From AG-12 sp027339635 (lineage in GTDB: Bacteria; Chloroflexota; Dormibacteria; Aeolococcales; Bog-877): a stretch of 64,000 nucleotides of DNA. This document shows, one piece after another, positions 42,209-49,736 of the stretch; positions within the stretch are counted from its first letter, which is position 1; the number at the start of each line of letters is the position of its first letter. The notes beneath the pieces were generated by a model. The model saw only the letters and a program-made list of their open reading frames with translations, searched no databases and was not told the origin of the DNA. The stretch is taken from the NCBI GenBank assembly GCA_027339635.1, contig DAHWNZ010000002.1:28488-92487 (forward strand), written 5' to 3'. A program made the position numbers and the translations under genes.

Positions 42209-43156
42209 CTACTCCGTGGGCACGGCCCGACCGGGAGCGGGCTCTTCGTTCTTCTTCATCCGCGCGGCCAGCACATCGCCTATGAACCAGTCGTAGAGCA
42301 GGACCCCTATCACCCCGCCGATCAGGGGACCGACGATCGGGATCCAGAAGTAGTTGCTGAAGACCAGCCCGGCGTGGTTGTAGGTTCCGGGGAAGGCGGT
42401 CTCGCCCCAGCCGAAGAGCCAGGCCACCATCCTGGGCCCGAAGTCACGAGCCGGGTTGATCGCGTATCCCGCGTTGGGACCGTACGACATGCCGATCGCG
42501 GCCACCGCGATGCCGACCATGAAGGGGCCGAAGTTGCCCTGGGGAGCGATCGAGTTGCGGCCATCGGTCAGCGCCAAGACGAAGATCAAGAGAAAGGCGG
42601 TGCCCACGATCTGGTCGATTAGAGGTCCAAGGCTGCTGCCATGGAAGTAGGCGGCCGGAAAGGTGGCGAAGATGGAATACGTCGCGATCGCCGTCCCCGC
42701 CTGGGGGACCGCCTTGGCGGCCAGGTCGAACGCCTGGATCGCAGGGCCGTAGACCATGTACACCAGCAGGCCGCCGAAGAAAGCCCCGACCAGTTCAGCT
42801 ATCCAGTAGGGCACAACCTTGTTCCAGGGGAAGCGGCGCCGCACCGCCAGCCCCAGGGTGACGGCGGGGTTCAGATGGGCTCCGGTCACACCGCCCGCCA
42901 CGTAGACGGCAAGCGCCACCGCGAACGCCCAGCCAAAGGTGATCAGCAGCCACCCGCCTACCCCGGTGAAGATCGTCGTCGGCGATGATGTGCGCCCCGA
43001 ACCCGGAAGTCCCGCCACCGCCACCGCGACCACGCCATCGCCGAAGGCCAGCAGGCACATGGTGCCGAAGAATTCCGCGCTGAGCTCCCCCCACAGGCCG
43101 CTCAACCCGAACATCGAGCGACCCTCGCCGTGCATCGGTTTGATTTCTGCCGCCAT
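42209..43156 (-). CDS. glpF: Glycerol facilitator / aquaglyceroporin (MIP family)
   Basis: A 315-residue channel with six membrane helices and two half-helices bearing the NPA motifs, GAHLNPAVTLGLA and GYAINPARDFGPR. The Asp after the second NPA (NPARD) is typical of glycerol-conducting members. The loops are larger than in E. coli GlpF (281 residues), with an insertion after the first helix. GGAGGG lies nine bases before ATG 43156. It is the first gene of the glycerol operon, downstream of a candidate promoter at 43262-43291. Confidence 0.93.
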   Translation of the reverse strand: MAAEIKPMHGEGRSMFGLSGLWGELSAEFFGTMCLLAFGDGVVAVAVAGLPGSGRTSSPTTIFTGVGGWLLITFGWAFAVALAVYVAGGVTGAHLNPAVTLGLAVRRRFPWNKVVPYWIAELVGAFFGGLLVYMVYGPAIQAFDLAAKAVPQAGTAIATYSIFATFPAAYFHGSSLGPLIDQIVGTAFLLIFVLALTDGRNSIAPQGNFGPFMVGIAVAAIGMSYGPNAGYAINPARDFGPRMVAWLFGWGETAFPGTYNHAGLVFSNYFWIPIVGPLIGGVIGVLLYDWFIGDVLAARMKKNEEPAPGRAVPTE

Positions 43157-43494
43157 GTCCCTGCGCCCTCCTGAGTTGAACCGGCTCCAGAACCGCTGCT
43201 TAGGCCGAGGCGCCGCGGCGGGTGCCGGTGTCCCCGCCCCTCCGCTACGACCTAACGGCTGATGCTAGTACCGACTCTCATGCGGAGTCAACAGTCTGTG
43301 GTAAACACGCAATGCGAGGGGGTGATAACACTGCCCGTCCTGGTTTTTGAACTCACGAAGGCCAGGCGGGCCATGGAGGCACCAATGCTGCCCGGGGCTT
43401 GCCATCGATGCCTGAGATTGAATGCTCAGATGCTGGGACGGATGCTCAGGGCCGACAGGTGACTCTCAGCGGTTGGCGACTCGCCCGGGCGCGC
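43157..43494. other. 338-base regulatory region upstream of the glycerol operon
   Basis: This holds the candidate glpF promoter (43262-43291, minus strand) with an inverted repeat between its hexamers, and a short palindrome CGCAATGCG at 43309-43317 just upstream. The segment nearest 43494 is the 3' flank of the pgsA-like gene. No gene is supported. Confidence 0.6.
43262..43291 (-). promoter_or_regulatory. Candidate promoter and operator of the glycerol operon
   Basis: On the minus strand TTGACT (43291-43286) and TAGCAT (43267-43262) are 18 bases apart. Between them lies a perfect inverted repeat GACTC-N7-GAGTC (43273-43277 and 43285-43289), an operator-like position. The leader to ATG 43156 would be about 100 bases. 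No regulator gene is in the operon, so the binding protein would be encoded elsewhere. Confidence 0.5.
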
Positions 43495-44184
43495 TCAGAC
43501 CGCCCCCCGAGTCGTGGGCGCGGCACCGCGCCTCTGGGGAGAGCCAGCGCCAGACTGGGCCGGATCCTCCGAACCCGGGCCTCCCTGGGCCTCTCCCCGC
43601 AATTGGGCCCGGTACTGCGTCCAGACCGCGTGCACCCGCTGCAGGGCGGTGAAATTGGTGGCCACCACCAGGATCCAGAGCACGATCGTCATTTGGTTCA
43701 CCAGCAACCCCAGGGCGGTGATGACGACCCTCTCCGGCCTAGCGAACCAGCCCACGTCGCATGTGAACCCCAGCGATTGCGCCCTGGCTCTGACGTAGCT
43801 GACCAAGAGCGAGCCCAGCAGCGCTCCCACGATCAGGAACACCTCCAGGTCCTTGTGCTCGCGCACCAGGAACAGATAGAGGAGGCCGAGATAGACGACG
43901 CCCTCCCCGTAGCGGTCCGCGGTGGAGTCGAGGAAGGCCCCGTAACGGTGGGTCTTGCCGGACGCCCGCGCGACCGCCCCGTCCAGGATGTCGAAGGAGC
44001 CCGCCGCCAGCAGGACCAGCCCCGCCGGGATCAGCAGGTCCAGAGCTATCAGCACCGCCGCGCCCATGGTTATCAAGAGGCCCACCAGGGTCAGCACATT
44101 GGGGCTGACGCGGACCAGTTGGGCCGCCTTCGCGAAGCGCTGGGCGCCCGCCCTAACGGATTTCTGCAGCAGTCTGCTGAACAA
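43495..44184 (-). CDS. CDP-alcohol phosphatidyltransferase, probable phosphatidylinositol-phosphate synthase
   Basis: About 229 residues, integral membrane. The CDP-alcohol phosphotransferase motif is complete: SFDILDGAVARASG followed by GAFLDSTADR. Five or six hydrophobic helices follow, then a polar Arg/Gly-rich C-terminus. In mycobacteria the equivalent gene (PgsA1) attaches inositol 1-phosphate to CDP-diacylglycerol and lies beside the mannoside acyltransferase and PimA; that same neighbourhood is seen here, with ino1 in the cluster. TTG 44184 overlaps the glycosyltransferase gene by 32 bases, and a later start is possible. It is the last gene of the cluster. Confidence 0.85.
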   Translation of the reverse strand: MFSRLLQKSVRAGAQRFAKAAQLVRVSPNVLTLVGLLITMGAAVLIALDLLIPAGLVLLAAGSFDILDGAVARASGKTHRYGAFLDSTADRYGEGVVYLGLLYLFLVREHKDLEVFLIVGALLGSLLVSYVRARAQSLGFTCDVGWFARPERVVITALGLLVNQMTIVLWILVVATNFTALQRVHAVWTQYRAQLRGEAQGGPGSEDPAQSGAGSPQRRGAAPTTRGAV

Positions 44185-45322
44185 CCGAATTCACCTCATC
44201 TTGCGAGCGCTGCGCCAGGGCGCTCTGGTAAACACCGTAGACCCGGTCTGCCACCAGCGGCCATGAGTACCGCTCCGCGGTTGCTCTGCCCGCGCTAGCC
44301 ATCGCCGTTCTGGTCTCCGGGTGGTCGAGTAGAAAGCTCAGGGCCGAGGCCATCCGGCCATCGTCCCCCGGGGGCACCAGAACTCCCTCGCGCCCGTCCG
44401 TAAGGACGTGGCGGAACCCGTCTATCGCGGTCGCCACGACGGGGCAGCCGGAGGCCATCGCCTCCAGCAGGATCACCCCAAATGACTCCTTGCCGGTGTT
44501 GGGGGCGCAGTAGATGTCGGCGGCGGTGAAGTAGCCGGCCTTCTCCGCTTCCGGCACGAAGCCCTTGAAGTGGACGTCCGGGATCCCTTCCTCCTCCACC
44601 CGGCGCTGGTAACCGCGCCGCAGGGCGCCATCGCCGACTATCACCAGCTGGCAGTCCCCACGCACCCGTCGCAGCAGCTGGTAAGCGTCCAGCAACGTGG
44701 ACAGCCCCTTGCGCTCCTCAAGCCGCCCCAAGAACAAGATGGTGCGCTGCCGCTCGCGGGCTATCCCCGCGGCGGGCGGAGCGTCGGGGCGGAAGACAGT
44801 CGGGTCTATGCCGTTGGGAATCACGGTGTAGTCGGCGGGAAAGTACCGGGCGACGAAGTCACGAGCCGGCTCGGAGACCGCGATGCAGCGGTCGAGGCGC
44901 CGAAACTGGCGGCGCAGGATGGGCCTGCCGTAGTAGTAGCCCAGGTTCTGGCGGGCGTAGGCGTGAAAGGTCCCCACCGCAGCCGCCGACCGATTCAGGC
45001 GCAGCACGCTGAGGGGCAGGGCGGGCATCAGAGGCTCGTGGATGTGGATGACGTCGAACGACTCCCGGGCCAGCAACTCCTTGATCCTGCGCGACAGGTG
45101 GAACGACAGCGAGATCCGTGCCACCGAGCCGTTGGCGGGGATTGGGATAGGCCTTCCCAGCGCGATCAGACCCTCAATGCCGGCACCTGAGGATCCCGTC
45201 GAGGGTGCCAGCACGGTGACCGGCACCCCGCGGGAGCGGAGCTCGGCCGCCAGATGACGCACATGCTCCCCGACACCCCCAGAGCGGCCGTAGTCGTAGG
45301 GGGATACCATCGCCACCCTCAT
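44153..45322 (-). CDS. GT4 family glycosyltransferase, PimA-like
   Basis: About 389 residues, GT-B fold. N-terminal VAMVSPYDYGRSGGVGEHVRHLA, middle VIPNGIDPTVF and C-terminal FLGRLEERKGLSTLLDAY with GKESFGVILLEAMASG (the EX7E retaining motif region) mark family GT4. The context of acyltransferases and phosphatidylinositol-type synthase is that of mycobacterial PimA, which adds the first mannose to phosphatidylinositol at the inner membrane face. GDP-mannose use is inferred from context. ATG 45322 overlaps the upstream acyltransferase stop (ATGA). Confidence 0.85.
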   Translation of the reverse strand: MRVAMVSPYDYGRSGGVGEHVRHLAAELRSRGVPVTVLAPSTGSSGAGIEGLIALGRPIPIPANGSVARISLSFHLSRRIKELLARESFDVIHIHEPLMPALPLSVLRLNRSAAAVGTFHAYARQNLGYYYGRPILRRQFRRLDRCIAVSEPARDFVARYFPADYTVIPNGIDPTVFRPDAPPAAGIARERQRTILFLGRLEERKGLSTLLDAYQLLRRVRGDCQLVIVGDGALRRGYQRRVEEEGIPDVHFKGFVPEAEKAGYFTAADIYCAPNTGKESFGVILLEAMASGCPVVATAIDGFRHVLTDGREGVLVPPGDDGRMASALSFLLDHPETRTAMASAGRATAERYSWPLVADRVYGVYQSALAQRSQDEVNSVVQQTAAEIR

Positions 45323-46392
45323 GCCGATGCCTCGATGGGTGGTTGGAAGGGCGGTGGATCCTGGATATCCTCAGCCGTCATGGGCGCTCCGAAGATCGGA
45401 TTCATGACGTGCCACTGATCTGGATTGCGCCTCAGCTCCGGCTCCAAAACTGCGAGCAGCTCATGTGCTGCCCGCCTCAGGGTGAGCTCTGGCTGCGGCC
45501 CCGGGGCGACCCGGATCGGCGGGTAGCCCCGGCAGAGGTAGTTGTCCTGGGGGTCCCGAACCAGGGACACGGGCAGGATCACGGCACCGGTGCGGGCGGC
45601 TATCTCCACAGCTCCCAGGGGAATGGAAGCACGCCGGCCCATGAATGGCACGGCCGCACCGGTGCCCAGCAGGTCTCGATCGATCGCCATCACCACCACC
45701 CCGTTGTGGGACAGGACGCGGTAGATCTGCCGGACGGCGGCAGCGCCCGATCGATGGACTGCCATCTGGTCACCCCTGCGCACGGCGTCGACGTTGAGGG
45801 GGATGACCTGGCAGCCCACCCGGGAGCGGGTGCTGACCAGCCAGTTGAAACACCTGATCGGTCTGACCTGCTCCGCCAGGAGCGCCAGCCCGGAGCCCTT
45901 GGAGGCAAACTGCTCGCGGAGGGCGGCGATGGCCGCCTCCCAGGAGCCAAGGTGAAGGCTGACGATGATGACCCCCTTCCCCTCCTCCCATGCCTCGTCC
46001 AGGTAATGGGCGTCCTGCATCCGCAGCCAGGGCGTCCAGGATTCCAGCGGACGGTGGGCCATCTGCAGCACATCGATCCAGGCCTTGAGAAAATTGCGCA
46101 CGTTGCGGCGGACCAGCCGCCTCATGCCTCGGCGACCCAGATCCGGGCGGATCACCATGAGGTTGGCTCTAAGGCCCCGCCAATGCGACGGCCAGCAGAG
46201 GGTGAGTGACGCCGCCAGCGGGCCCGTGATGGCGTAGGCCGCGCGCCGGTCCAGAGCCCGCAGGGCCGTTTCAGCAGCCCGAAGGCCCAGATACGGCAGC
46301 AACGGCTCCCGGGGGTCGGGGCGTACCAGCTCCTGAGCGTCGCTCGCAACGCAGGGCTTCTCCGCCCTCCACAGGCGCAGTCCGGAGATCAC
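45319..46392 (-). CDS. Lysophospholipid / phosphatidylinositol-mannoside acyltransferase (LpxL/HtrB family)
   Basis: About 357 residues. The LpxL-type acyltransferase motif HX4E is VSLHLGSWEAAI, followed by downstream VMAIDRDLLGTGAAVPFMGR and GAVILPVSLVRDPQDNY. In actinobacteria members of this family acylate the 6-mannose of phosphatidylinositol mannoside. GTG 46392 overlaps the stop of the upstream acyltransferase (GTGA), so the pair is coupled. The longer frame to 46446 is not needed. It is a diverged paralogue of the next acyltransferase gene. Confidence 0.83.
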   Translation of the reverse strand: MISGLRLWRAEKPCVASDAQELVRPDPREPLLPYLGLRAAETALRALDRRAAYAITGPLAASLTLCWPSHWRGLRANLMVIRPDLGRRGMRRLVRRNVRNFLKAWIDVLQMAHRPLESWTPWLRMQDAHYLDEAWEEGKGVIIVSLHLGSWEAAIAALREQFASKGSGLALLAEQVRPIRCFNWLVSTRSRVGCQVIPLNVDAVRRGDQMAVHRSGAAAVRQIYRVLSHNGVVVMAIDRDLLGTGAAVPFMGRRASIPLGAVEIAARTGAVILPVSLVRDPQDNYLCRGYPPIRVAPGPQPELTLRRAAHELLAVLEPELRRNPDQWHVMNPIFGAPMTAEDIQDPPPFQPPIEASA

Positions 46393-47342
46393 CTTGCGGT
46401 CTCCGCGCCAGGTGGCGCCAGGGGCAAGCGGTGGAAGGCAAACCACTGGGAGGGGTCCAACCGGATCATGGCCTCAAAGGAGTCGGCGATGCCCTGGGTC
46501 AGGATGCCGACCCTCTCCTCGGTGGCTCCGCTGTTCGGTGGGGACAGCGGCGGCCACAGGGCGGCCTCGTGCCCGCCCCCACGAAGGCGCCTGACGTAGC
46601 CGGGAATCAGGGTCGCGTTGGTGCGGATCGCCAGGGTGGCGGGGCCGCCTGGAAAGAGGACAGACCGGCCGAGGAACTTCACCGCCACCCCCTGACCGGA
46701 CTTGTCGATGTCCGCGGCGAGGCAGAGAACATCTCCCTGGCGCAGGGCACGCAGTGCCTGCCTGGCGCTGGCTGGCCCGGTCGGGATCACCCTGACACCC
46801 ACCTTCTCTCGTGCCGCGCGCACCAGATCGTCGACCGCCGGTGGGCCGAACTGGTCCGCGACCGCATGGACCTGACGACCGCAACTGGCGGTCACGGCTG
46901 CTCCCAGGTCCCAGTTTCCGAAGTGCGGAGTCACCACGATCGCCGGCTGTCCCCCCGTCAGCTCCTTCTCCAGGGCCGCCGTCTCGGGCTTAGGGTCGCC
47001 GTCGATGACCGCCGCCAGCAACTTCTCCAGCACCAGGAAGTCCATCACGGTTCGGGCATAGTTGCGAAAGGCCCGACGGGTCAGCCGGGCCGCCTCCCGG
47101 CGATCTCCGCCCGTGAACACCAGATAGTTCTGGAGGGCGACCTCGGCCCGGCTGCGCAGGAGCAGGTGGGCCGAGGCCCCCCCGATGTCGGCGAGGCCGT
47201 AGCGGGTGCGGTCGGGGAGGCGGCGGGTGATCACGGTCGCCGCCCGGAAGGCGAGGCCAAGATGCTCGCCACGGCGCCGCCATCTCCGGATGGAGGGACC
47301 CCGGCGGCGCTGCGGCACCGCCGGCCCGGGATCCATCGCCAT
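46389..47342 (-). CDS. Second LpxL/HtrB-family acyltransferase
   Basis: About 317 residues. The catalytic motif is PHFGNWDLGA (HX4D form), with VIPTGPASARQALRALRQGDVLCLAADIDKSGQG and FPGGPATLAIRTNATLIPGYVRR further on, matching the acyltransferase fold. Asp instead of Glu in the motif sets it apart from its neighbour. ATG 47342 follows a GGAGGAGGGGAG run; ATG 47396 is an alternative start. Two acyltransferases in the cluster could place two acyl chains on the lipid head group, or one could act on a different lipid. It is 83 bases downstream of ino1. Confidence 0.82.
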   Translation of the reverse strand: MAMDPGPAVPQRRRGPSIRRWRRRGEHLGLAFRAATVITRRLPDRTRYGLADIGGASAHLLLRSRAEVALQNYLVFTGGDRREAARLTRRAFRNYARTVMDFLVLEKLLAAVIDGDPKPETAALEKELTGGQPAIVVTPHFGNWDLGAAVTASCGRQVHAVADQFGPPAVDDLVRAAREKVGVRVIPTGPASARQALRALRQGDVLCLAADIDKSGQGVAVKFLGRSVLFPGGPATLAIRTNATLIPGYVRRLRGGGHEAALWPPLSPPNSGATEERVGILTQGIADSFEAMIRLDPSQWFAFHRLPLAPPGAETAR

Positions 47343-47425
47343 GGCCCGCTCCCCTCCTCCGATCGCACTGACTTCCAAATCGTTCTCCGGCACCATGGCC
47401 GCGGTCAACGCGGCCAGCCTCTGGC

Positions 47426-48613
47426 CTAGGCTTGGGAACCGAGCCTGGCACCGTCGCCAGCCACCGCTTCTGGGGCCGGGACCGGCGCTCGATCGACCGA
47501 CTGTGCGAAGGCCTCGGGGTCGCTGATGCAACTGGCTCCCACTTTGCCTTCGATGAAGAGCTCGGTCAACTCATGAGCGCGCTCGTCGGACACCTGAAAG
47601 GGAGGTGACTTCATGAAGTAAGAGGAGGGCCCTTCCAGAGCACCGGACAGCCCCCGGTCCAGCCCCAGCTTGCAGCACCGCACAGCGTCGATGACTATCC
47701 CCGCAGAGTTGGGAGAGTCGTGCACTTCTAGTTTCAGGTCCACGCTGAGGGGCACCTCCCCGAAGGCTCGCCCCTCCATGCGGATGTGGGCCCACTTCCG
47801 ATCCTTCAGCCAGGGGACATAGTCACTGGGGCCGATGTGGACATCCTCGGCTCCCACCTCGTGCTGCATCTGGGAGAGCACCGAGTTGGTCTTGGAGATC
47901 TTCTTGCTCTCCAGGCGCTCCCGCTCCAGCATGTTTAGGAAGTCGGTGTTGCCGCCGAAGTTCAGCTGATAAGTGTGCTCGAGTTCGATGCCACGCTCCT
48001 GGAAGAGCCTGGTCAAGACCCGGTGGATGATGGTGGAACCCACCTGGGACTTGATGTCATCACCGATGATCGGCAGGCCGCGCTCCTCAAAGCGCTGCCG
48101 CCAGTACTGCTCGCGGCCGATGAACACCGGTATGCAGTTGACCATGGCACAACCAGCCTCGAGAATCTGCTCCGCGTACCACTTGGCCGCCATCTCGGAG
48201 CCCACGGGGAGGTAGTTCACCACCACGTCAGTCTTGGTGTCCTTCAGAATCTTGACGATGTCGGCCGTCGGTCCAGGAGCCTTCACGATCACCTGGGAGA
48301 GGTACTTCCCAAGGCCGTCGTGGGTCATCCCCCGATGCACAGGCACACCCAGCTTGCCAACTTCAGCGAATTTGATGGTGTTGTTCTGTCCCCGCCAGAT
48401 GGCTTCCCCGAGGTCGTAGCCCACCTTCTCCTCGTCGATGTCGAAGGCGGCCGAGAACTCGATGTCGCTGATGTGGTATCCCCCCAGGTTGACGTGCATC
48501 AACCCGGGCACATACTCGTTCTCGTCGGCGTCTTTGTAGAACTCGACCCCCTGCACCAATGACGAGGCGCAGTTGCCCACCCCGATTATCGCTACGCGTA
48601 CCTTGCTGCTCAT
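47426..48613 (-). CDS. ino1: Inositol-3-phosphate synthase
   Basis: A 395-residue NAD-dependent enzyme that converts glucose 6-phosphate to inositol 3-phosphate, the committed step to inositol lipids. The N-terminal VAIIGVGNCASSLVQGVEFY (cofactor fold), GDDIKSQVGSTIIHRVLTRLF, TYQLNFGGNTDFLNM and the Lys-containing NSVLSQMQHEVG are characteristic of the bacterial/archaeal form. ATG 48613 follows the arsR-like stop directly (TAGATG), with GGAGGT nine bases upstream, so it is coupled to the regulator. Its product feeds the pgsA-like enzyme at the end of the cluster. Confidence 0.96.
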   Translation of the reverse strand: MSSKVRVAIIGVGNCASSLVQGVEFYKDADENEYVPGLMHVNLGGYHISDIEFSAAFDIDEEKVGYDLGEAIWRGQNNTIKFAEVGKLGVPVHRGMTHDGLGKYLSQVIVKAPGPTADIVKILKDTKTDVVVNYLPVGSEMAAKWYAEQILEAGCAMVNCIPVFIGREQYWRQRFEERGLPIIGDDIKSQVGSTIIHRVLTRLFQERGIELEHTYQLNFGGNTDFLNMLERERLESKKISKTNSVLSQMQHEVGAEDVHIGPSDYVPWLKDRKWAHIRMEGRAFGEVPLSVDLKLEVHDSPNSAGIVIDAVRCCKLGLDRGLSGALEGPSSYFMKSPPFQVSDERAHELTELFIEGKVGASCISDPEAFAQSVDRAPVPAPEAVAGDGARLGSQA

Positions 48614-49063
48614 CTAATTCACCTCCGGAAGCGGGCGCTCCCGGCCGGAGCTGGGAAGCGGCTGGTTGACTGCATCCACCTGGTCTCGGTCGAGACCGGC
48701 ATCGGTTCTTGGTTCTGCACCCCCCTTCAACAGCTCGGAGAAACGGTGTAGGGAGGCGGATATGGAGTCCCGGTCCAGGCGGCAGAGCACCTCGCGGCCC
48801 TCCCGCTTGGTGACCACGATGTGGGCCCGGCGCAAGAGCCTCAGGTGCCAGGACATCCGCGGTTGACTGATCCCGAGCAGAAGCGCCACGTCTGACACCC
48901 GGGCCTCCTTGACCTGGGCCAGGCGAGCCACAATTCGCAGCCTGGTGGGATTTCCCAGGCCCTCGAAGTAAGAAGCGAGCTCCCAGTCCGCTGCCGAAGC
49001 GACGGGAAGCGGAAGCACGTGGCGCAGGGATCGTCCCTCTTCAAGCGGACTTGGCACAGTCAC
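48614..49063 (-). CDS. ArsR/SmtB-fold transcriptional regulator linked to ino1
   Basis: About 149 residues. The winged helix is clear: YFEGLGNPTRLRIVARL, then RVSDVALLLGISQPRMSWHLRLLRRAHIVVTKREGREVLCRL. There is only a single Cys, in the wing, and no ELCVCDL-type site, so it is unlikely to sense As(III) in the way of classical ArsR. GTG 49063 is the start. It is divergent from arsD and runs directly into ino1 (zero-base gap). It might sense a metabolite and control the inositol-lipid operon, the ars operon, or both. The C-terminal 40 residues are polar and family-variable. Confidence 0.88.
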   Translation of the reverse strand: MTVPSPLEEGRSLRHVLPLPVASAADWELASYFEGLGNPTRLRIVARLAQVKEARVSDVALLLGISQPRMSWHLRLLRRAHIVVTKREGREVLCRLDRDSISASLHRFSELLKGGAEPRTDAGLDRDQVDAVNQPLPSSGRERPLPEVN

Positions 49064-49260
49064 TTAAACGATTCTTTCATAAACGCTCCGTTATGTATGC
49101 TAAGCGGCCCCAGGTTCACTGTCAAGCTCAAATGGACCTCCAGCGGCGCTTCCAGCTCCCACCATCAGGGGACCCGGAGCCCCCGATGGGCAGCTGCGAT
49201 GGGCTCTGAGCCGGGGGGAGAACTCGAGCCCAGAGGCCCCCGCAGGGGGTAACGGGCCGC

Positions 49261-49291
49261 TTGATCGTACATCGACGAAGTACGATATAGT
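49261..49291 (+). promoter_or_regulatory. Candidate ars operon promoter with palindromic operator
   Basis: TTGATC (49261-49266) and TATAGT (49286-49291) are 19 bases apart. A perfect 7-base inverted repeat ATCGTAC-N9-GTACGAT (49264-49270 and 49280-49286) covers the spacer and touches both hexamers, exactly where a repressor would block RNA polymerase. The arsD start lies 46 bases downstream. Confidence 0.65.
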
Positions 49292-49336
49292 TTGTAGCGA
49301 CCGCCCCTTGGCGGTGAGCGTTCTGAGGAGTCTGTC

Positions 49337-49726
49337 TTGGAAATTAAGGTCTTTGATCCCGCGATGTGCTGTTCAACGGGTGTGTGCGGCCCCCGAGTGG
49401 ACCCGGCACTGGCTCAGTTCGCCGCCGACCTGGAGTGGCTCCGCTCCGCCGGAGCCAAAGTGAGGCGGTTCAACCTGGGACAGGAGCCCGGCGAATTCGT
49501 GTCGTCCCCCGCCGTGGCCACCCTGCTCCAGCAATCAGGCGAAGCTGCGCTCCCAGTGGTCCTGGTTGGGGAGGAGGTGAAGTCCGTCGGGCGATATCCG
49601 TCTCGCGATGAGCTGACGGTCTGGTCGGAGATCGGCCCCCATGCGAAGGATGATGAGTTGGCACCGGTCACAGCCGCGCCCCCTTCGGGCAACTGCGGCC
49701 CCAGGGCCTCCTCGGGCTGCTGCTGA
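49337..49726 (+). CDS. arsD: ArsD arsenic metallochaperone
   Basis: About 129 residues. ArsD passes As(III)/Sb(III) to the ArsA ATPase and is a weak repressor. Cys11 and Cys12 (MCCSTGVCG) and Cys17 correspond to the essential vicinal pair and third Cys of E. coli ArsD, and a C-terminal SSGCC gives another vicinal pair, as in the plasmid R773 protein. The thioredoxin-like middle contains ALPVVLVGEEVKSVGRYPSRDEL. Start is TTG 49337, with GAGGAG eight bases upstream. It is the first gene of arsD-arsA-arsB, 10 bases before arsA. Confidence 0.95.
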   Translation: MEIKVFDPAMCCSTGVCGPRVDPALAQFAADLEWLRSAGAKVRRFNLGQEPGEFVSSPAVATLLQQSGEAALPVVLVGEEVKSVGRYPSRDELTVWSEIGPHAKDDELAPVTAAPPSGNCGPRASSGCC

Positions 49727-49736
49727 GAGTTGGGGA

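Noticed and set aside
43399..44298. Plus-strand frame opposite the CDP-alcohol transferase gene
   Set aside because: Shadow of a gene with a complete catalytic motif on the other strand.
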